The notes under the pieces: generated by a model | Database searches by the model: none | The model's input: only the letters and a program-made list of their open reading frames with translations | What the model was told of the DNA's origin: nothing | Source of the DNA: Diplocarpon mali | Lineage: Eukaryota; Ascomycota; Leotiomycetes; Helotiales; Drepanopezizaceae | Assembly (NCBI GenBank): GCA_024741835.1 | Contig: JAENRP010000006.1 | Location: forward strand, 125,379-189,378 | Length of the DNA: 64,000 nt | Reading direction: 5' to 3' | Shown here: positions 35,317 to 46,562 of the stretch, piece after piece | How positions within the stretch are numbered: position 1 is the stretch's first letter | Layout of the letters: each line of letters starts with the position of its first letter | Program-made: the position numbers and the translations under genes

Positions 35317-36444
35317 CTACTCACGAACGTTATTAAGCGTCAACAAGTCGGCAAGGCTGATCGACATCGTCAGATCGACCTTCTGTGTCTCCAGAATGCT
35401 CGCATGGCTCAACGCCAGCTTCTCCTCCTCCGTCGGCAATCTCGGTCGATAGTACGGCGCACCCCTATCAAGCATCGCGCCTACCACATCCTGCTCTGGT
35501 TTGAGGATTTCACGCCGGATGATTCTCCATTCTGCGTCCACGGCCGCCTTCCAATCTGGCCCAAACAGGCGTTCGAAATTCCGAGGCCGGTCTTCTCCTG
35601 TGACGACGAGCCTTCTAATAGGGACGTTGACTCCGGTGAAGCTTCTCGAATATCCGCGTTTCAAGCCGATCCCGACACGGAGACATAGCTCTAGGGCATC
35701 AGGATCCCGAGGGGCCTCGTACATGTAATAATGCACGGCGCGTTCCAATGGGGTGTCGGGCGGCTCCGACTCGACGATGCTGAGTCTCTTGTCGAGGGCT
35801 TTGTTGGCTAACAAAATGGCATCCTTATTGTCCCCGACGCTGACAAACCACAGCTTGATGCGCAGACACCGCTCCTTGTGAGCCTCCAAGATCATGTGGT
35901 GGATCTTCTCAATCAAGAATCGATTCACGACCTCGAAGCCCTCTGTGTTCTGGTAGTTGTTCTCTTCCCAGAGCCAGACATCTTGACTGAGGCTGTCGAC
36001 CACGTATTTCAGGTGTGTCTTAATGACCAAGGTCTTGAACGTCCACTGCTCGTCCTCTACTATCTCCATAGCTCTCTTGATCGCATACAAAGGCGCTGCT
36101 TGGCGACTCTGTTTCTCAAATCTGGGAAGTTTATTGAATTCGTTATGGCTAGATCTTTCGCCGAAGTGAACGCCGTAGTATCCTTTGGAATTGGGGGTTC
36201 CCTCGTCCCTACAAGCACCGTGGACTGATAGGACAATAGTCTGCGGGATCAGATTGTCCGCCTTGTAAGTGTTGTTGCCCCGGTATGAAACCTTTCGAGC
36301 TATGTATGAGAGGCCGCCCATTCCTACGGTCAGGATGCTTGGAGATGCGAGAGAGCCATCGGCCGGGCCTGAGTCGTAGAAGTTGCGGATTGGTACCGTC
36401 TTGGTGAAGATGCGACTGTTATTTCTGCTGTCGAGGGATTCCAT
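35317..36444 (-). CDS. RNase H-like protein lacking catalytic acids
   Basis: 375 aa from the ATG at 36444; no ATG lies farther upstream in this frame. Residues of about 68-240 follow the RNase H1 fold order: strand with IVLSVHGACRDEG, GYYGVHFGE, a helix QAAPLYAIKRAMEIVED, TLVIKTHLKYVVDSL, WLWEENNY, and NKDAILLANKAL. In active enzymes these positions read TDGA, AELYA and TDSKYV. Here the first Asp is His75, the Glu helix site is Pro118 and the second Asp is His144, so cleavage is unlikely. The C-terminal third is unknown. Similar degenerate RNase H-like proteins are common in filamentous fungi, and I know no function. A donor GTGAGT near 35326 and an acceptor CTAG near 35284 allow an alternative last exon ending near 35266. 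Confidence 0.6.
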   Translation of the reverse strand: MESLDSRNNSRIFTKTVPIRNFYDSGPADGSLASPSILTVGMGGLSYIARKVSYRGNNTYKADNLIPQTIVLSVHGACRDEGTPNSKGYYGVHFGERSSHNEFNKLPRFEKQSRQAAPLYAIKRAMEIVEDEQWTFKTLVIKTHLKYVVDSLSQDVWLWEENNYQNTEGFEVVNRFLIEKIHHMILEAHKERCLRIKLWFVSVGDNKDAILLANKALDKRLSIVESEPPDTPLERAVHYYMYEAPRDPDALELCLRVGIGLKRGYSRSFTGVNVPIRRLVVTGEDRPRNFERLFGPDWKAAVDAEWRIIRREILKPEQDVVGAMLDRGAPYYRPRLPTEEEKLALSHASILETQKVDLTMSISLADLLTLNNVRE

Positions 36445-37455
36445 GGCTGCTGAGATGCGGTATTTGGTGATCAACGTCGTAAGTATTTCCACGTTTTATC
36501 GAGGGATTTATGTCGATGTTCAGAGACTTCTAGTGCAATAGAAAAGGAAGTCGGCCTCGCTCGCGATTGCCAGTTCGCTACTCGATTAGATTCACCCCCT
36601 CTCAGTTAGCGGCAATATCAGCAAGCATCTTCAGATGAGATGGCAGCAGCCAGGTTGCTATGATAGATGAGATATGTCTGTATAGCTAAAGATGTGCTCA
36701 TTCAATCGGAAGATGTCAATTCCTTTGTTGATTTACAGGCAATGTAAGTGATCCTGGGCCACGCGCATGATTGCGGAACGAGGTCTAGGTCAACACCTCC
36801 CGTACATGGAGAACGATATCAAGAATGGAATGTACTACTTACTGACGACGTAAAGCAGAAACAAACAGGTCCCATAATGTCACCTGACATGGCACCGCCT
36901 TAACGACCCACCAAGCAAGCAAATCTCCAATCTCGTCTATTCAGGGACCGATTCCCAAAACTACAAGACGGACTTACGGTTAAGAGGAGTTGGCCTATGC
37001 TACATGCAGAACGGCTTGTTAGATAAAGGTAAGTCGTGGTAATTAATTTCCAGATCTCGGAGGTCGAGTCACTACCTACTGATTAACCGAGACCGTTTGC
37101 TCGAGCACCAGAGTCTATTCTTCTAAGACTGCTCAGTGGCAAGGAACTGTACAGAAATTATGGAAACCATTAGGGCCTTCAAAGAAGGCTTTATTACTGT
37201 CATAAGAATGAAAAGCACCTCCCATAACCCGCGTGGGAAAATTAGGGGTTGCACGAGCAGAAATCTTGGGAAGATCTCAAATCTTTGAGCTACTACCAAG
37301 GTATTTGAGACATTAGATCTGCACAGCCATTCCAATTCATTTGGCATCTCAGAATCACCAAAAACACAACGGGATCATCATAAACCGTCAAATACATTCG
37401 ATATCTTGACATCTCCTCCCGAGAACCTATACAGAGATTCGACTTCAAAGCATGT
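36445..37455. other. Intergenic DNA, no supported gene
   Basis: Upstream of the RNase H-like gene and downstream of the aldo-keto reductase. AT-richer than its neighbours, with only short frames. Confidence 0.5.
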
Positions 37456-38591
37456 CTAGTCCAAATCATCATCTGGGATGATGTGGTTCCAGAAACCCCT
37501 GAAGTGTTTCTTCTTGCCCTCGGTTGAAATCTCGTCGACTTCCTCGGGAGTCAATTTGAAGTTGGCAATCTTGTGGTATTGCTTCATCCGCTCCTCGTTG
37601 GAGCTGGTTGTCAGCGCGACGACACCCTGATCGATGACCCTACTTCCCATTAGCACCGTACTGTCGTCCAAAGCCCAATGTCATAATCGGGTATCCTGAG
37701 CAAGGCTAGCTTACCATCTCAAAGCAATCTCACCAGGCGTGACATCATACTTCTTCGCCAACCTATCATAAACAGGGTCGACCGGTCCACCTTTCGCCTT
37801 CGTGACAGCCGTCAATGGTGCATACGCACTGGCCGCAATTCCATTCTGCTTCTGCCACGGCACGAGGTCTTTATGCTGCAAATACGGATGAAACTCGATC
37901 TGGTTGATCGCCGGCACCACCTTGGCTGTCTTCAAGATAGCCTCCAGCTCATACTTTCGGAAGTTGGAGACGCCGATGGACCTGGCCTTACCAGAGGCGT
38001 GGATAGCTTCCAAGTCGGCCCATTTAGCTTGAATATCTGCCTCGGACTTGGCAAAGAAGGGAGCGTGGATTAGGTACTGGTCGACGTATTCAAGTCCGAG
38101 TTTCTTAAGGGAGACGTCGAAAGCTGCTTGTGTATCTTGGGGCTTGGTGCCATCGATTTTGGTGGTAATGTAGAGCTTCTCTCTTGGGACGCCGGACTCT
38201 TTGATAGCGAGGCCTAGCTCGATTTCATTACCGTAGACTAGAAATTTGTTAGTCGGGCTAATTTCACGGGACCGAAGGAGAAGTGGGATTGGTCGTTGAC
38301 ATGAGGATTCAGTAGACGTGATCTCTAGGACCGACCTTGAGCTCCGTCCAAGTGGTAATATCCGTTCTTGATGGCAGTAACAACGGTCTTGATCAGCTGC
38401 TTATCAACAGGAGAGTTGGGATCCGACTTGTAGTTAGCTGTTCCAAGACCGTAGCCAAGCTTCCTTTGTGATTAGCTGGGCACACTTCTAATGAAACATA
38501 AGATCATGCGACGGTCACCTACGTAAGGAATCACATTCCCATCATTCAATTTCTTCTCTTCTTCGAAAGGTAACGATGTAGTTGAGGCCAT
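37456..38591 (-). CDS. Aldo-keto reductase
   Basis: Four exons on the minus strand: 38591-38523, 38459-38336, 38237-37715 and 37639-37456, in phase, 299 aa. It begins with the family pattern [20 protein letters not shown]. The catalytic tetrad is complete: D61 (HLDGAQ), Y66 (VYGNE), K91 (YITTKI) and H122 (YLIHAP). Later come [24 protein letters not shown], and the NADP(H)-binding end with EIALRW and [10 protein letters not shown]. The enzyme reduces aldehydes, ketones or sugars with NADPH in the cytosol. The short form resembles the fungal xylose reductase / 2,5-diketogluconate reductase-like group, but the substrate cannot be told. One donor is GTCGGT, which is weak but needed for the frame. 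The third intron falls inside the Trp codon of ALRW. Confidence 0.9.
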
Positions 38592-39071
38592 TCTGAATCG
38601 CAATAGAGGGGTTTTTGGCGGGGTAGAACGGACTTTGTCACTTCGGTGTATACCGAACGTCGAAATGCGGAGAAAAAGACTCTAGTAAATAATTGCCACG
38701 AGAAGATGACGCAAAGAAAGCCGAGTCCGGTAGGAAATGGAATGTTTGAAGCGCGAATGTGTTTAGCTCATAAAAGACGGGTTGCTGACGGTATCCTTCA
38801 TGCTACACGTTGAAAGAAAGTCGTGATCCAGGGCAGAGCCATTAGCCGATGGGCGGTGACAGGGCAGAATGAGGCTTCTTGGCCGACCCAACCGCCACTC
38901 AAGCTCAAAAGCTAAAGCCCGTTGCGTCGAGAAGTTCAACACCGGTCAGCAAACCCCAGCCTTGTTATTCCCGTGTCCTCGCAAAAGAAAAGACTTCCGC
39001 CTCTTCGGCTTCCATCACTGTATCTCTTTCTAATCATACTTCGTTTCCCTGGTTAGCTTCTTCCTTTGTTT
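38592..39071. other. Divergent intergenic region, AKR / SelO
   Basis: The 480 bases between divergent start codons carry no supported gene. A short frame from about 38879 overlaps the SelO start in another phase and is taken as a shadow. Confidence 0.5.
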
Positions 39072-40991
39072 ATGCTTTCAACAAAAGTACTTTCTCGACC
39101 TGTGGTACCCCGCATGCGCCTCGCTCAAATGGCAGCGCAGCTGTCGAGCGGCTCTGTCTCTGCACGCACTTCGCTCGCAGACCTACCAAAGTCCTGGAAT
39201 TTTACATCTTCTCTGCCTCCAGACTCCAAGTTTCCTACTCCAGATGTATCACATAAAACCCCCCGAGAGGATATCGAGCCGAGGCAGGTCAAAGGCGCAC
39301 TGTTTACATGGGTCCGGCCCGAGGAGGCAAAAGATCCGGAGTTATTGAGCGTAAGCCCAGCTGCTTTGCGGGATCTGGGGATCAAGGAAGGAGACGAGAA
39401 AACCGAGGAGTTCAAACAGGCTGTTGCGGGAAATCGGCTGCTGGGATGGGATGCTGAGACGGGAGAAGGTGGATATCCTTGGGCGCAATGTTACGGAGGG
39501 TGGCAATTCGGTTCTTGGGCGGGGCAACTGGGCGATGGGCGAGCTATCTCCTTGTTCGAAACCACGAATCCCAGCACGAGGACGAGGTATGAGCTACAAC
39601 TGAAAGGAGCAGGCATTACTCCATATTCCAGGTTCGCAGATGGAAAGGCTGTCTTGAGGTCGAGTATCAGGGAGTACATTGTGTCGGAGGCTCTCAATGC
39701 CCTCAAGATACCCACGACTCGTGCGCTATCTTTGACGTTATTGCCACACTCAAAGGTCCGACGAGAAACGCTGGAACCTGGAGCGATTGTTGCACGGTTT
39801 GCCCAATCCTGGCTCCGGATCGGTACATTTGATATCCTAAGGGCACGGGGAGACCGAGATTTGATCAGGAAGCTATCCACATATATTGCTGAGAATGTGT
39901 TCGATGGCTGGGACTCTTTACCAGCACGCAACCCATCAGATGACGGCAATGACGGTAGTGAATTGCCAACGGGCGTCGCAAGGGACACCATTGAAGGACC
40001 GGCAGGTCTCGAGGAAAATCGTTTCGCACGTCTATACCGGGAGATCGTCCGGCGTAACGCCAAAACAGTCGCAGCATGGCAAGCATACGCGTTCACAAAT
40101 GGCGTCCTGAACACAGACAACACATCGATCTTCGGACTGTCTGTCGACTTCGGCCCGTTTGCTTTTCTTGATAACTTCGATCCAAACTATACACCCAATC
40201 ACGATGACCACATGCTTCGATACTCATATCGCGCCCAACCCACGATCATTTGGTGGAATTTAGTACGGCTCGGTGAGTCTCTGGGCGAACTAATCGGCAG
40301 CGGACGGGGGGTCGACGTGGAGGAATTCGTAGAGAAAGGGGTCCGTCAAGAGAACGCCGAGGAGCTGGTCTCCCGAGCAGAAAAACTAATCTCCCGTACC
40401 GGCGAAGAGTTCAAAGCCGTATTTCTAGACGAATACAAACGCCTTATGACCGCCCGTCTTGGACTCAAGGTCCACAAACAATCTGATTTCGACAACCTTT
40501 TCAGCGAGCTCCTCGACACGATGGAAGGGCTAGAACTAGACTTCAATCAATTTTTTCGTAAACTCAGCAACTTCAAAATTTCGGACCTCGGGACAGACGA
40601 GCAGCGCAAGGAGAAAGCAGGATCCTTCTTCCACCACGAAGGCGTCACTGGACTCGGGAACACGGACGAGTCAGCTCGCGCTCGACTCTCGGAATGGTTA
40701 CAGAAATGGAGTGCGAGAGTATACGAGGACTGGGGACCGAGTGGTGAAGACGCAGCCAGACAGACGGCCATGAAGGCGGTGAACCCGAAGTTCATCCCGA
40801 AAAACTGGGTGCTTGATGAGCTTATTCGGAGGGTGGAGAAGGAGGGCGAGAGGGAGATTCTGGATCGTGTCATGCATATGGCGCTGAATCCGTTCGAGGA
40901 GAGCTGGGGCTGGGATGAGCGGGAGGAGGAGAGGTTCTGCGGGGACGTGCCGAGAGGTGTTCGGGCGATGCAGTGTAGCTGTAGTTCGTAA
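39072..40991 (+). CDS. SelO-type protein adenylyltransferase, Cys form
   Basis: Single exon of 639 aa from the ATG at 39072. The N-terminus (MLSTKVLSRPVVPRMRLAQM) looks like a mitochondrial presequence. Family blocks: GWQFGSWAGQLGDGRAISL, RYELQLKGAGITPYSRFADG, VLRSSIREYIVSEAL, then GVLNTDNTSIFGLSVDFGPF and the following segment to LRYSYRAQP. These are the kinase-fold motifs of the SelO/YdiU (UPF0061) family, including the Lys of the QLKGAG loop and the NTDN and DFGP motifs. SelO transfers AMP to Ser/Thr/Tyr of target proteins and responds to redox state; yeast Fmp40 is the mitochondrial counterpart. The C-terminus ends QCSCSS. In animals a selenocysteine sits in this position, here replaced by Cys, as expected for fungi lacking selenoprotein synthesis. 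Insertions at about 285-310 lengthen the domain. Confidence 0.93.
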   Translation: MLSTKVLSRPVVPRMRLAQMAAQLSSGSVSARTSLADLPKSWNFTSSLPPDSKFPTPDVSHKTPREDIEPRQVKGALFTWVRPEEAKDPELLSVSPAALRDLGIKEGDEKTEEFKQAVAGNRLLGWDAETGEGGYPWAQCYGGWQFGSWAGQLGDGRAISLFETTNPSTRTRYELQLKGAGITPYSRFADGKAVLRSSIREYIVSEALNALKIPTTRALSLTLLPHSKVRRETLEPGAIVARFAQSWLRIGTFDILRARGDRDLIRKLSTYIAENVFDGWDSLPARNPSDDGNDGSELPTGVARDTIEGPAGLEENRFARLYREIVRRNAKTVAAWQAYAFTNGVLNTDNTSIFGLSVDFGPFAFLDNFDPNYTPNHDDHMLRYSYRAQPTIIWWNLVRLGESLGELIGSGRGVDVEEFVEKGVRQENAEELVSRAEKLISRTGEEFKAVFLDEYKRLMTARLGLKVHKQSDFDNLFSELLDTMEGLELDFNQFFRKLSNFKISDLGTDEQRKEKAGSFFHHEGVTGLGNTDESARARLSEWLQKWSARVYEDWGPSGEDAARQTAMKAVNPKFIPKNWVLDELIRRVEKEGEREILDRVMHMALNPFEESWGWDEREEERFCGDVPRGVRAMQCSCSS

Positions 40992-41841
40992 GCCAAGCCG
41001 GCCGACATTTCTTGTATGTATTTTGAGATGGAGAAGAAGGCGACTCATAGCACCCGTCCCGTTTCTTGTATTCTTTTACGTGTCCTCATCCGTGCATGCC
41101 GTGGTGACCTGCGCCCCCAGGCCTCCTACCCCTATCTCCCAACCCCTAGCCGAGCTCGCTTAAAGCACAACACCCTGCCCGAATCTCCGCCCTCATCCAG
41201 CCTCGCCTCGAACCAAAACGCCCACCGAATTTCCGTCCGCAGCGACCCCGCCCCCTCCCCGTCTCCGTCCCAGCGACAGACAACCAGAGCCCCCACGAAG
41301 CTCGTACACCACCGGCGCCGGCCGTCGGGCGAATCATCCGGACGAGGCGAGTCATCCACACCGAGAGCCGCGGCCTCGCAGACACTCAGAGAGGCCCGAG
41401 CCACGCAGAGTGTGGGCTCCGGAGGGCGGATCTCACGGTGTCCATGGGGCGGGATAGGGTGAGACGCGAGGCGTCTTGCTCCGTGCTGTCGGCGGCGGGC
41501 TCTTGTGCGTGCGTGGAGGTCGTTTTTCTGGATCATGGCTGGCATCTGGCGGTTCTGCCGTGGGCCCGGGAAGGGGGCGCCGGGTGACTCTTTTCGATCT
41601 GTGGCTTTCTTCTTGGAGATAGGAGGAAGGGGTTTTCGCAGTGGAGGAGAAGGGGAGGCTGGGTTGTAGATTGCACGAGGCTATATCCCAGCAGCGGTCC
41701 GACTCGGGTGAGCCGGCGGAAGAGAAAGGCTCCCAATCCGACGGGAAACTGCGGGCTGATGGTCTGCTGGAAGTCTATCACATCCGTCGAAACCCCTTCT
41801 CGGCAATTCCGGACTCTTGGAGCTCAGATCCCCCACCCACA
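40992..41841. other. Intergenic DNA, GC-rich, no supported gene
   Basis: Convergent region between SelO and the acetyltransferase. Frames on both strands are Arg/Pro/Ser-rich and look like GC-driven chance frames. Confidence 0.5.
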
Positions 41842-42809
41842 TCAGTGCATCTCAAGCACCGCCCCCTTTCCCGGCCTCCCCATAAACCACCAGCCGCCGC
41901 CCAGGTAGCCTTTGTCACTCCACTCCGCCCTCCATCCCTCCTCGCTGCCCGCCCTCCTGACAGCCACGCCCCGGCCCTCGTCCCCGTCGGCCCCCCACGG
42001 GCCCAACCGCACCCTCTCAAGCACCCCCCCTCCCTCCCCGAACCCGAATTTCTGATACAGCCCCCGCCCAAAGACACTCCCTTCCACCCAGGCCGGCACG
42101 CCCAGCTCGTCCGCTTTCCGAGTCCCCCAGCCCACGAGCAGCTTTCCCGCGCCCATCTTCTGGAAGGAAGGGTGCGTGAAGCAGAGGTCGAGCACCGCGC
42201 CGGCGCCGCGGACATGCAGCCGCCTATCGGCGTAGAACTGCTGCATGATCCTGGGGACGGAAGGCGGGGTCAGCGGTGCTTCTGGGAGAAAGAATTTGGG
42301 GCGCGAGCCTTCATGCAGGAGGGAGGAGGCATGTCTGGGAGAGGAGGCCATATCTGGAGCCTCGAAAGACAGCTGGTGAGGGGGGGTCAAGACTTGGAGA
42401 GCACCCACCAGGCGATGTATTCTACATCGTGCGCGCCCGGGACGTCCCACTGCTCGCCTTCCTGCGGCTGCGCGGCCCAGGTGATCTCGGGCGCAGACCA
42501 TCTCTCCTCGTCTTCTTCCTCATCCTCGGCCAAGAAGATCCATTTCGCAGCAGCGATCACGAGATCCCTGCCTTGCGCATCCTTGGGCTGCGAGGGGTCC
42601 GTGACGATGAGCCATGTCGAGCCTGTTGGTTTGGAGCGCCAGGAGGCGATGTGTCTCGTGACTATCTGGGAGATGACGGATTCGGGGACGGGGGTTGGCG
42701 ATGGGTACATGAGGGCGTGGATGGGGTCGATGGGGTGGAAGGCAGCCATTTGGGAGCGGGCTATGGCCGGAAGATCTGCTTCTGTGGCGAGGGATAGTTG
42801 GAGAGGCAT
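41842..42809 (-). CDS. GNAT-family N-acetyltransferase
   Basis: Two exons on the minus strand: 42809-42409 and 42250-41842, with the intron inside a Trp codon (TG/G), 269 aa. It begins MPLQLSLATEADLPAIARSQ, the first strand-helix of many GNAT enzymes. AAKWIFLAEDEEED and VEYIAWW lie in the middle. The acetyl-CoA-binding motif A is LDLCFTHPSFQKMGAGKLLV, with Q-K-M-G-A-G as the P-loop-like turn, followed by VEGSVFGRGLYQKFGF, the typical motif B. The protein probably acetylates a small molecule or a protein N-terminus; the substrate is unknown. The size matches the large fungal group of uncharacterised GNAT proteins. The frame after the first exon would stop at SKS without splicing. Confidence 0.85.
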
Positions 42810-44386
42810 TTTGAAGTTGTGATGAGGGTGGTTCTCAAAGTTTGCTGCTTCTCATAGATGCTGTGAGGGGTTGGTGTGGTTGAACTCGAGAAGTTGAGGG
42901 GTGATGCGGATGGAGAGAGCGATATGATTCGGTGGGAGTTGTGCCCCGTGAGTAGTGTAGAGACCGGAAAACGTCGAGGTCTCGTGACAGGAAGTCATAT
43001 GATTGGCATATGATGGATGACGGATAAATACCGGACCTCTATTGTACTTGGAGAGACCGTGTGGGTGTGAGCGCGCAACGTCAACAACAGAAAATACACC
43101 TTCAACTTGGGAATTGTTCGCAACACCTCCTCGAGGCTTGCCCAATTGTGGTGCTCCCTCTTTTTCTTTTGGTTCTCTACAAGGCCTCCTCTCTGTGTGT
43201 TTCCCCTCTATGTCCTCCAGCAGGACTTGATTCCGGGGGATTCCTCGACAAGTGCAACGGAAGCCAAAGAGAAGCGCTTTCGAGGTCTTCTACTAGCTCG
43301 GAGGGATCGAGAGACTCCAACGGTCGGACTAGACGAATAAGCGTCGGTTTCATTCTCACGACTTGCGGCCAGCACAGGAGCCCAGGCTGGCACCTGCTCA
43401 CGTGATCAGCCCTTCCTTCGGTATATCATGTTCCTACATCGACACGTTCCGTCGACGTCTCGCTCTGGGGTCCTTGGACTCCACCGCAGTGCGGCTTCCG
43501 AAGTCTTCAGCAGCCGCGGAGGATCCGAGTCTGTGATTCCGTCGACACCAGCTCAACCTTCACTCCGTGCGGGAGCATCGAGGACACCGAATTTCACATG
43601 GACCGACGCTACCAGCTCAACTCATCGCAGCAGCGCCATACGTCGGCCTGTGACACGAGAAGGAACGAGAGGAGTGGCGAAACAGAGATGTGGTGGTGCG
43701 AAAACTTCTGCGACGGCAAAAAGGGTATCGAGCGAGTATTGCTACTGATCCAACGCACGTACGCCTTTGTCCTTGAGATGCAGGTGAGTGACGCGGATCG
43801 AGGAAGCTCGCTTGCATCGAGCTAGATTCGTGGCAGTGTACATGTCCCATTTTCGCGGGACTTGACCGTATACTTTCGGTACGGGCTACTATAAACAAAG
43901 CGGCGGTAGTTTTCCGCTTCAGCAGTCGATGCAATCAGGCTCCGTTTTGCGATTCCGTGTAGACTAGTTTTCCAGGGTATCAAGTGGGATTTGATATTAT
44001 GTAGAAGGGGAGGTGAGGTTCACAAGTACGAGGCACCAGAGTAAGGAGATGGGTAGATTCCTCTTCCCTCTTCCTTTCCGGGGATCAAAAATCCAAATCC
44101 AGATCAATTCAATCCAAAGCCTAAGCAAGAACACATGTAACAGACAGACAGACCAGACCGGGACAATCCATCCAACCGTATCAACCAGCCCAAAACCAAG
44201 TAGTCCAGGCAGAACCAACCAGACATTCAACGTACCCGCACCCAGCTAGCCAGCCCAGCCCAGCGCAAGAGAACGGAGAAATGGCCCAGTCATTAGAGTA
44301 GTCTGTACCCCTCCTCACACTGCCAAAGAAAAGTCAGCAATCAGGTCCGCAAGCATCTACTCCGGCATCCAGATCTAGCCCCTCGC
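42810..44386. other. Intergenic DNA, no supported gene
   Basis: About 1.6 kb. Frames up to 114 codons occur but carry no recognisable domain. Near 44100-44250 the + strand has repetitive A/C-rich sequence (CAGACAGACAGACC, CCAACC-type). Confidence 0.45.
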
Positions 44387-45560
44387 TTAAATTGACTTTT
44401 GAACCCTTTCACAACACCCCCCTCGCGACGCGGGTCCCAATAATTTGACCTCCTCGCTATCGCCAAAAGGCCCAGAGAACGCGGAGAACCAGCACGCAAT
44501 GAAGAGTAATAGGAAAGGAAAGGGAGGGAGAGCAGGGCGTGAACGTACCCTCTCCTCCTTCTTCACGACCCGGCTATCCGTGACCGGATCATGCCCCTGC
44601 TCCTGCTCCTGCTCTCCACCTGCACTCGATCCCCAGCCGCAGAGCGCCTCAACACCATGGCTATCATATGGATATGGATCCCCAGCCAGGCCCATCCCGG
44701 CGCCACCTGCGATTCCAAACCCGAAGCCAAAGTCCGTAACGCTGCCACCCAGCGGCAACAGACCCGGGACGTCGTCGTAGTACGCGTAGGGAGGCGGTGG
44801 CTGCAGGGCGTGGGCGTGGGTGCGAGTGTGATCGTGGGCGTGGTGAGAGGGCTTGCGTTCGCGCTTGATGGGTGCCATCTCCATGTCTATCCCCATGTCC
44901 ATGTCGTGGGGCGTGGAATTCCCCATCCCCATGCCCATCGCACCACCCAAACCCAACTTTGAATCCGGGTCGTCTCCGAGACCCATGCCGTAGATGACAT
45001 CGAGTTCGCTTTCCGCTGTGCCCTCCCTCTCGCTGCCATCCCGCTCTCTCTTCACCCCCTTCTCCTCCTTTGCCCTCTTCCTCTCCTTCTCCCTCTCCCT
45101 CTCCCTCTCCCTCTCCCTCTCTTTCTTGGGAGAGCGGGTCTGGGGCTGGCTCTTCTCCACGCGGTTCTTGCGGGGCTTGCGGGGGGTCGATGGGCTAGGG
45201 ATGCCGTTCGCGGTGTCCATCTGCTTCTTGAAGCGTGAGTAGCGCATCCGCGCCGCGTGGCCGTTGGTGATTTCCTGGCAGAGGATGGGGTCGCGCGCGA
45301 CTTGGTTCCAGTCGATCTACGCAGCCGCCACGTCAGTATTCTGCGAGTGGATTCGGTTGTAGCGAGTCAAGGAGGGGTGGGAGTTGTTGGACTGGGGGTT
45401 GGGTATTGCGTGGAGTGTACAAAACATTGGAACAGGGAGGGACATCAGAAGGACAGCATAGGAGAGAAGCAAGCGACTCTGGCCCAGCACATACATCTTT
45501 CAAGCATTTCTGGCTGAGAATCGCATACAGCAACCTCGTGATGGCGCTCTCGGTCGGCAT
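44387..45560 (-). CDS. Myb/SANT-like DNA-binding protein A
   Basis: Exon 1 is 45560-45495 (22 codons, ending SQKCLKD before GTATGT). Exon 2 starts at 45316 (IDWNQVARDPIL). The unit reads LLYAILSQKCLKD, then IDWNQVARDPIL, CQEITNGHAARM and RYSRFKKQM, a three-helix Myb/SANT-like pattern with conserved W and RYSRFKK. A basic stretch follows, then an Arg/Glu run (ERERERE) encoded by a CTCCCT microsatellite, Gly/Met-rich and His-rich regions, and VVKKEER. A donor GTACGT after residue 278 (44548) with an acceptor at 44457 would end the protein at 44409; unspliced it ends at 44387 (331 aa). I prefer the spliced form, because the unspliced tail is hydrophobic and unlike the rest. The protein is probably nuclear. 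Its phase-0 intron sits at the same domain position as in the four genes at 56-63 kb. Confidence 0.75.
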
Positions 45561-45681
45561 GACCTGGGTTCTGCGAAGGCTCGCCAGCGTGCCGGTCTCT
45601 CGCCTCTTGCTGGGAAGGAAGGGAAGGAAAGGAGAAGATCTGGGGCTCCTGGTCGGACTCGCCTCGAGACGGGTCTCAACT

Positions 45682-45809
45682 GCTGGAGACGTCGACTGCT
45701 GAAGACGTCGATTGCTGAAGAGCTCAACTGCTGAAGACCTCAACTGCTGAAGACGTCGACTGCTGAAGAGCTCAACTGCTGAAGAGCTCAACTGTTGAAG
45801 ATCTCTCAA
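45682..45809 (+). repeat. 16-bp tandem array upstream of gene A
   Basis: Eight units of 16 bases (GCTGAAGANNTCNANT type). They alternate between GACGTC, GAGCTC and GACCTC cores, with first and last units diverged. The array lies 120-250 bases upstream of the start of Myb-like gene A, in its promoter. Several cores are perfect palindromes. Confidence 0.85.
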
Positions 45810-46507
45810 TAGCCAGCTCCAGTTCCTGAGCAGGGTTCCGGCCGATCTGAAAAGCGTGGTGAACGAATGGTGCCTGAGAGCACGCAGTGAAGGTGTTGAC
45901 GTTGGCACCGTGATTCTGAACCCCCACCCCCCCCGCACGAAGAAGCATGCGGAAGCAATGATACTTCAACACCTCCCTCCTTTCAACCTCCCACCTCCTC
46001 CTCGCCCCTCCTCACCCCTTCTCACCCCTCCCTCCCACGCTAGCGAAAATGAAAACCCTCACGGCCGCGGTGAGGGGTGAGCCCCCTCCCCTTCTGAAAC
46101 GCGGACCACGAGAAAGAACACGCATGCTCTAGCATCAAAGGATATCTCCCCTCCCATTCACCACCCCCCTCTTCCCTTGAGAGCAGGGTGCCACAGCATC
46201 CCGCTCAGATGCCCGTCCTCCCTCTCTTTGCGTTTCGAGCCGCTGCCGCCGGCGGCACAAAGACGGCCGTTTCTCTCGGGCGGGGGAGTGCGCAGTGGGC
46301 GACTCTTGTTGTTGTTGTCGTCGGTGCATGGGTCTGCTCGCCTTGCACGCCTCTGGGTAGTCTATGACGTGAAGCCGGCGTCCTGGACAAGGGAATATAC
46401 TCGTACTGTGCGGTGCTCTGCTGCAGAGACGAGAGAGTTTGGGGAGTTTGGCAGTCTGCCGGGCGCTTGGGTGGCTGCAGATGCAGCCATTGAGGATAGC
46501 TGTGGGC

Positions 46508-46562
46508 TATTGGTTGTTGGTTGTTGGTTGTTGATTGTTGGTTGTTGATTGTTGGCTGCTGG
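46508..46562 (+). repeat. TTGGTTG/TTGATTG tandem repeat
   Basis: Seven-base units TTGGTTG and TTGATTG in succession, ending in diverged TTGGCTGCTGG. A simple-sequence array with no coding sense. Confidence 0.8.

Noticed and set aside
41132..41545. 137-codon minus-strand Arg-rich frame near the GNAT gene
   Set aside because: GC-driven composition, overlapping frames on the other strand, no domain.
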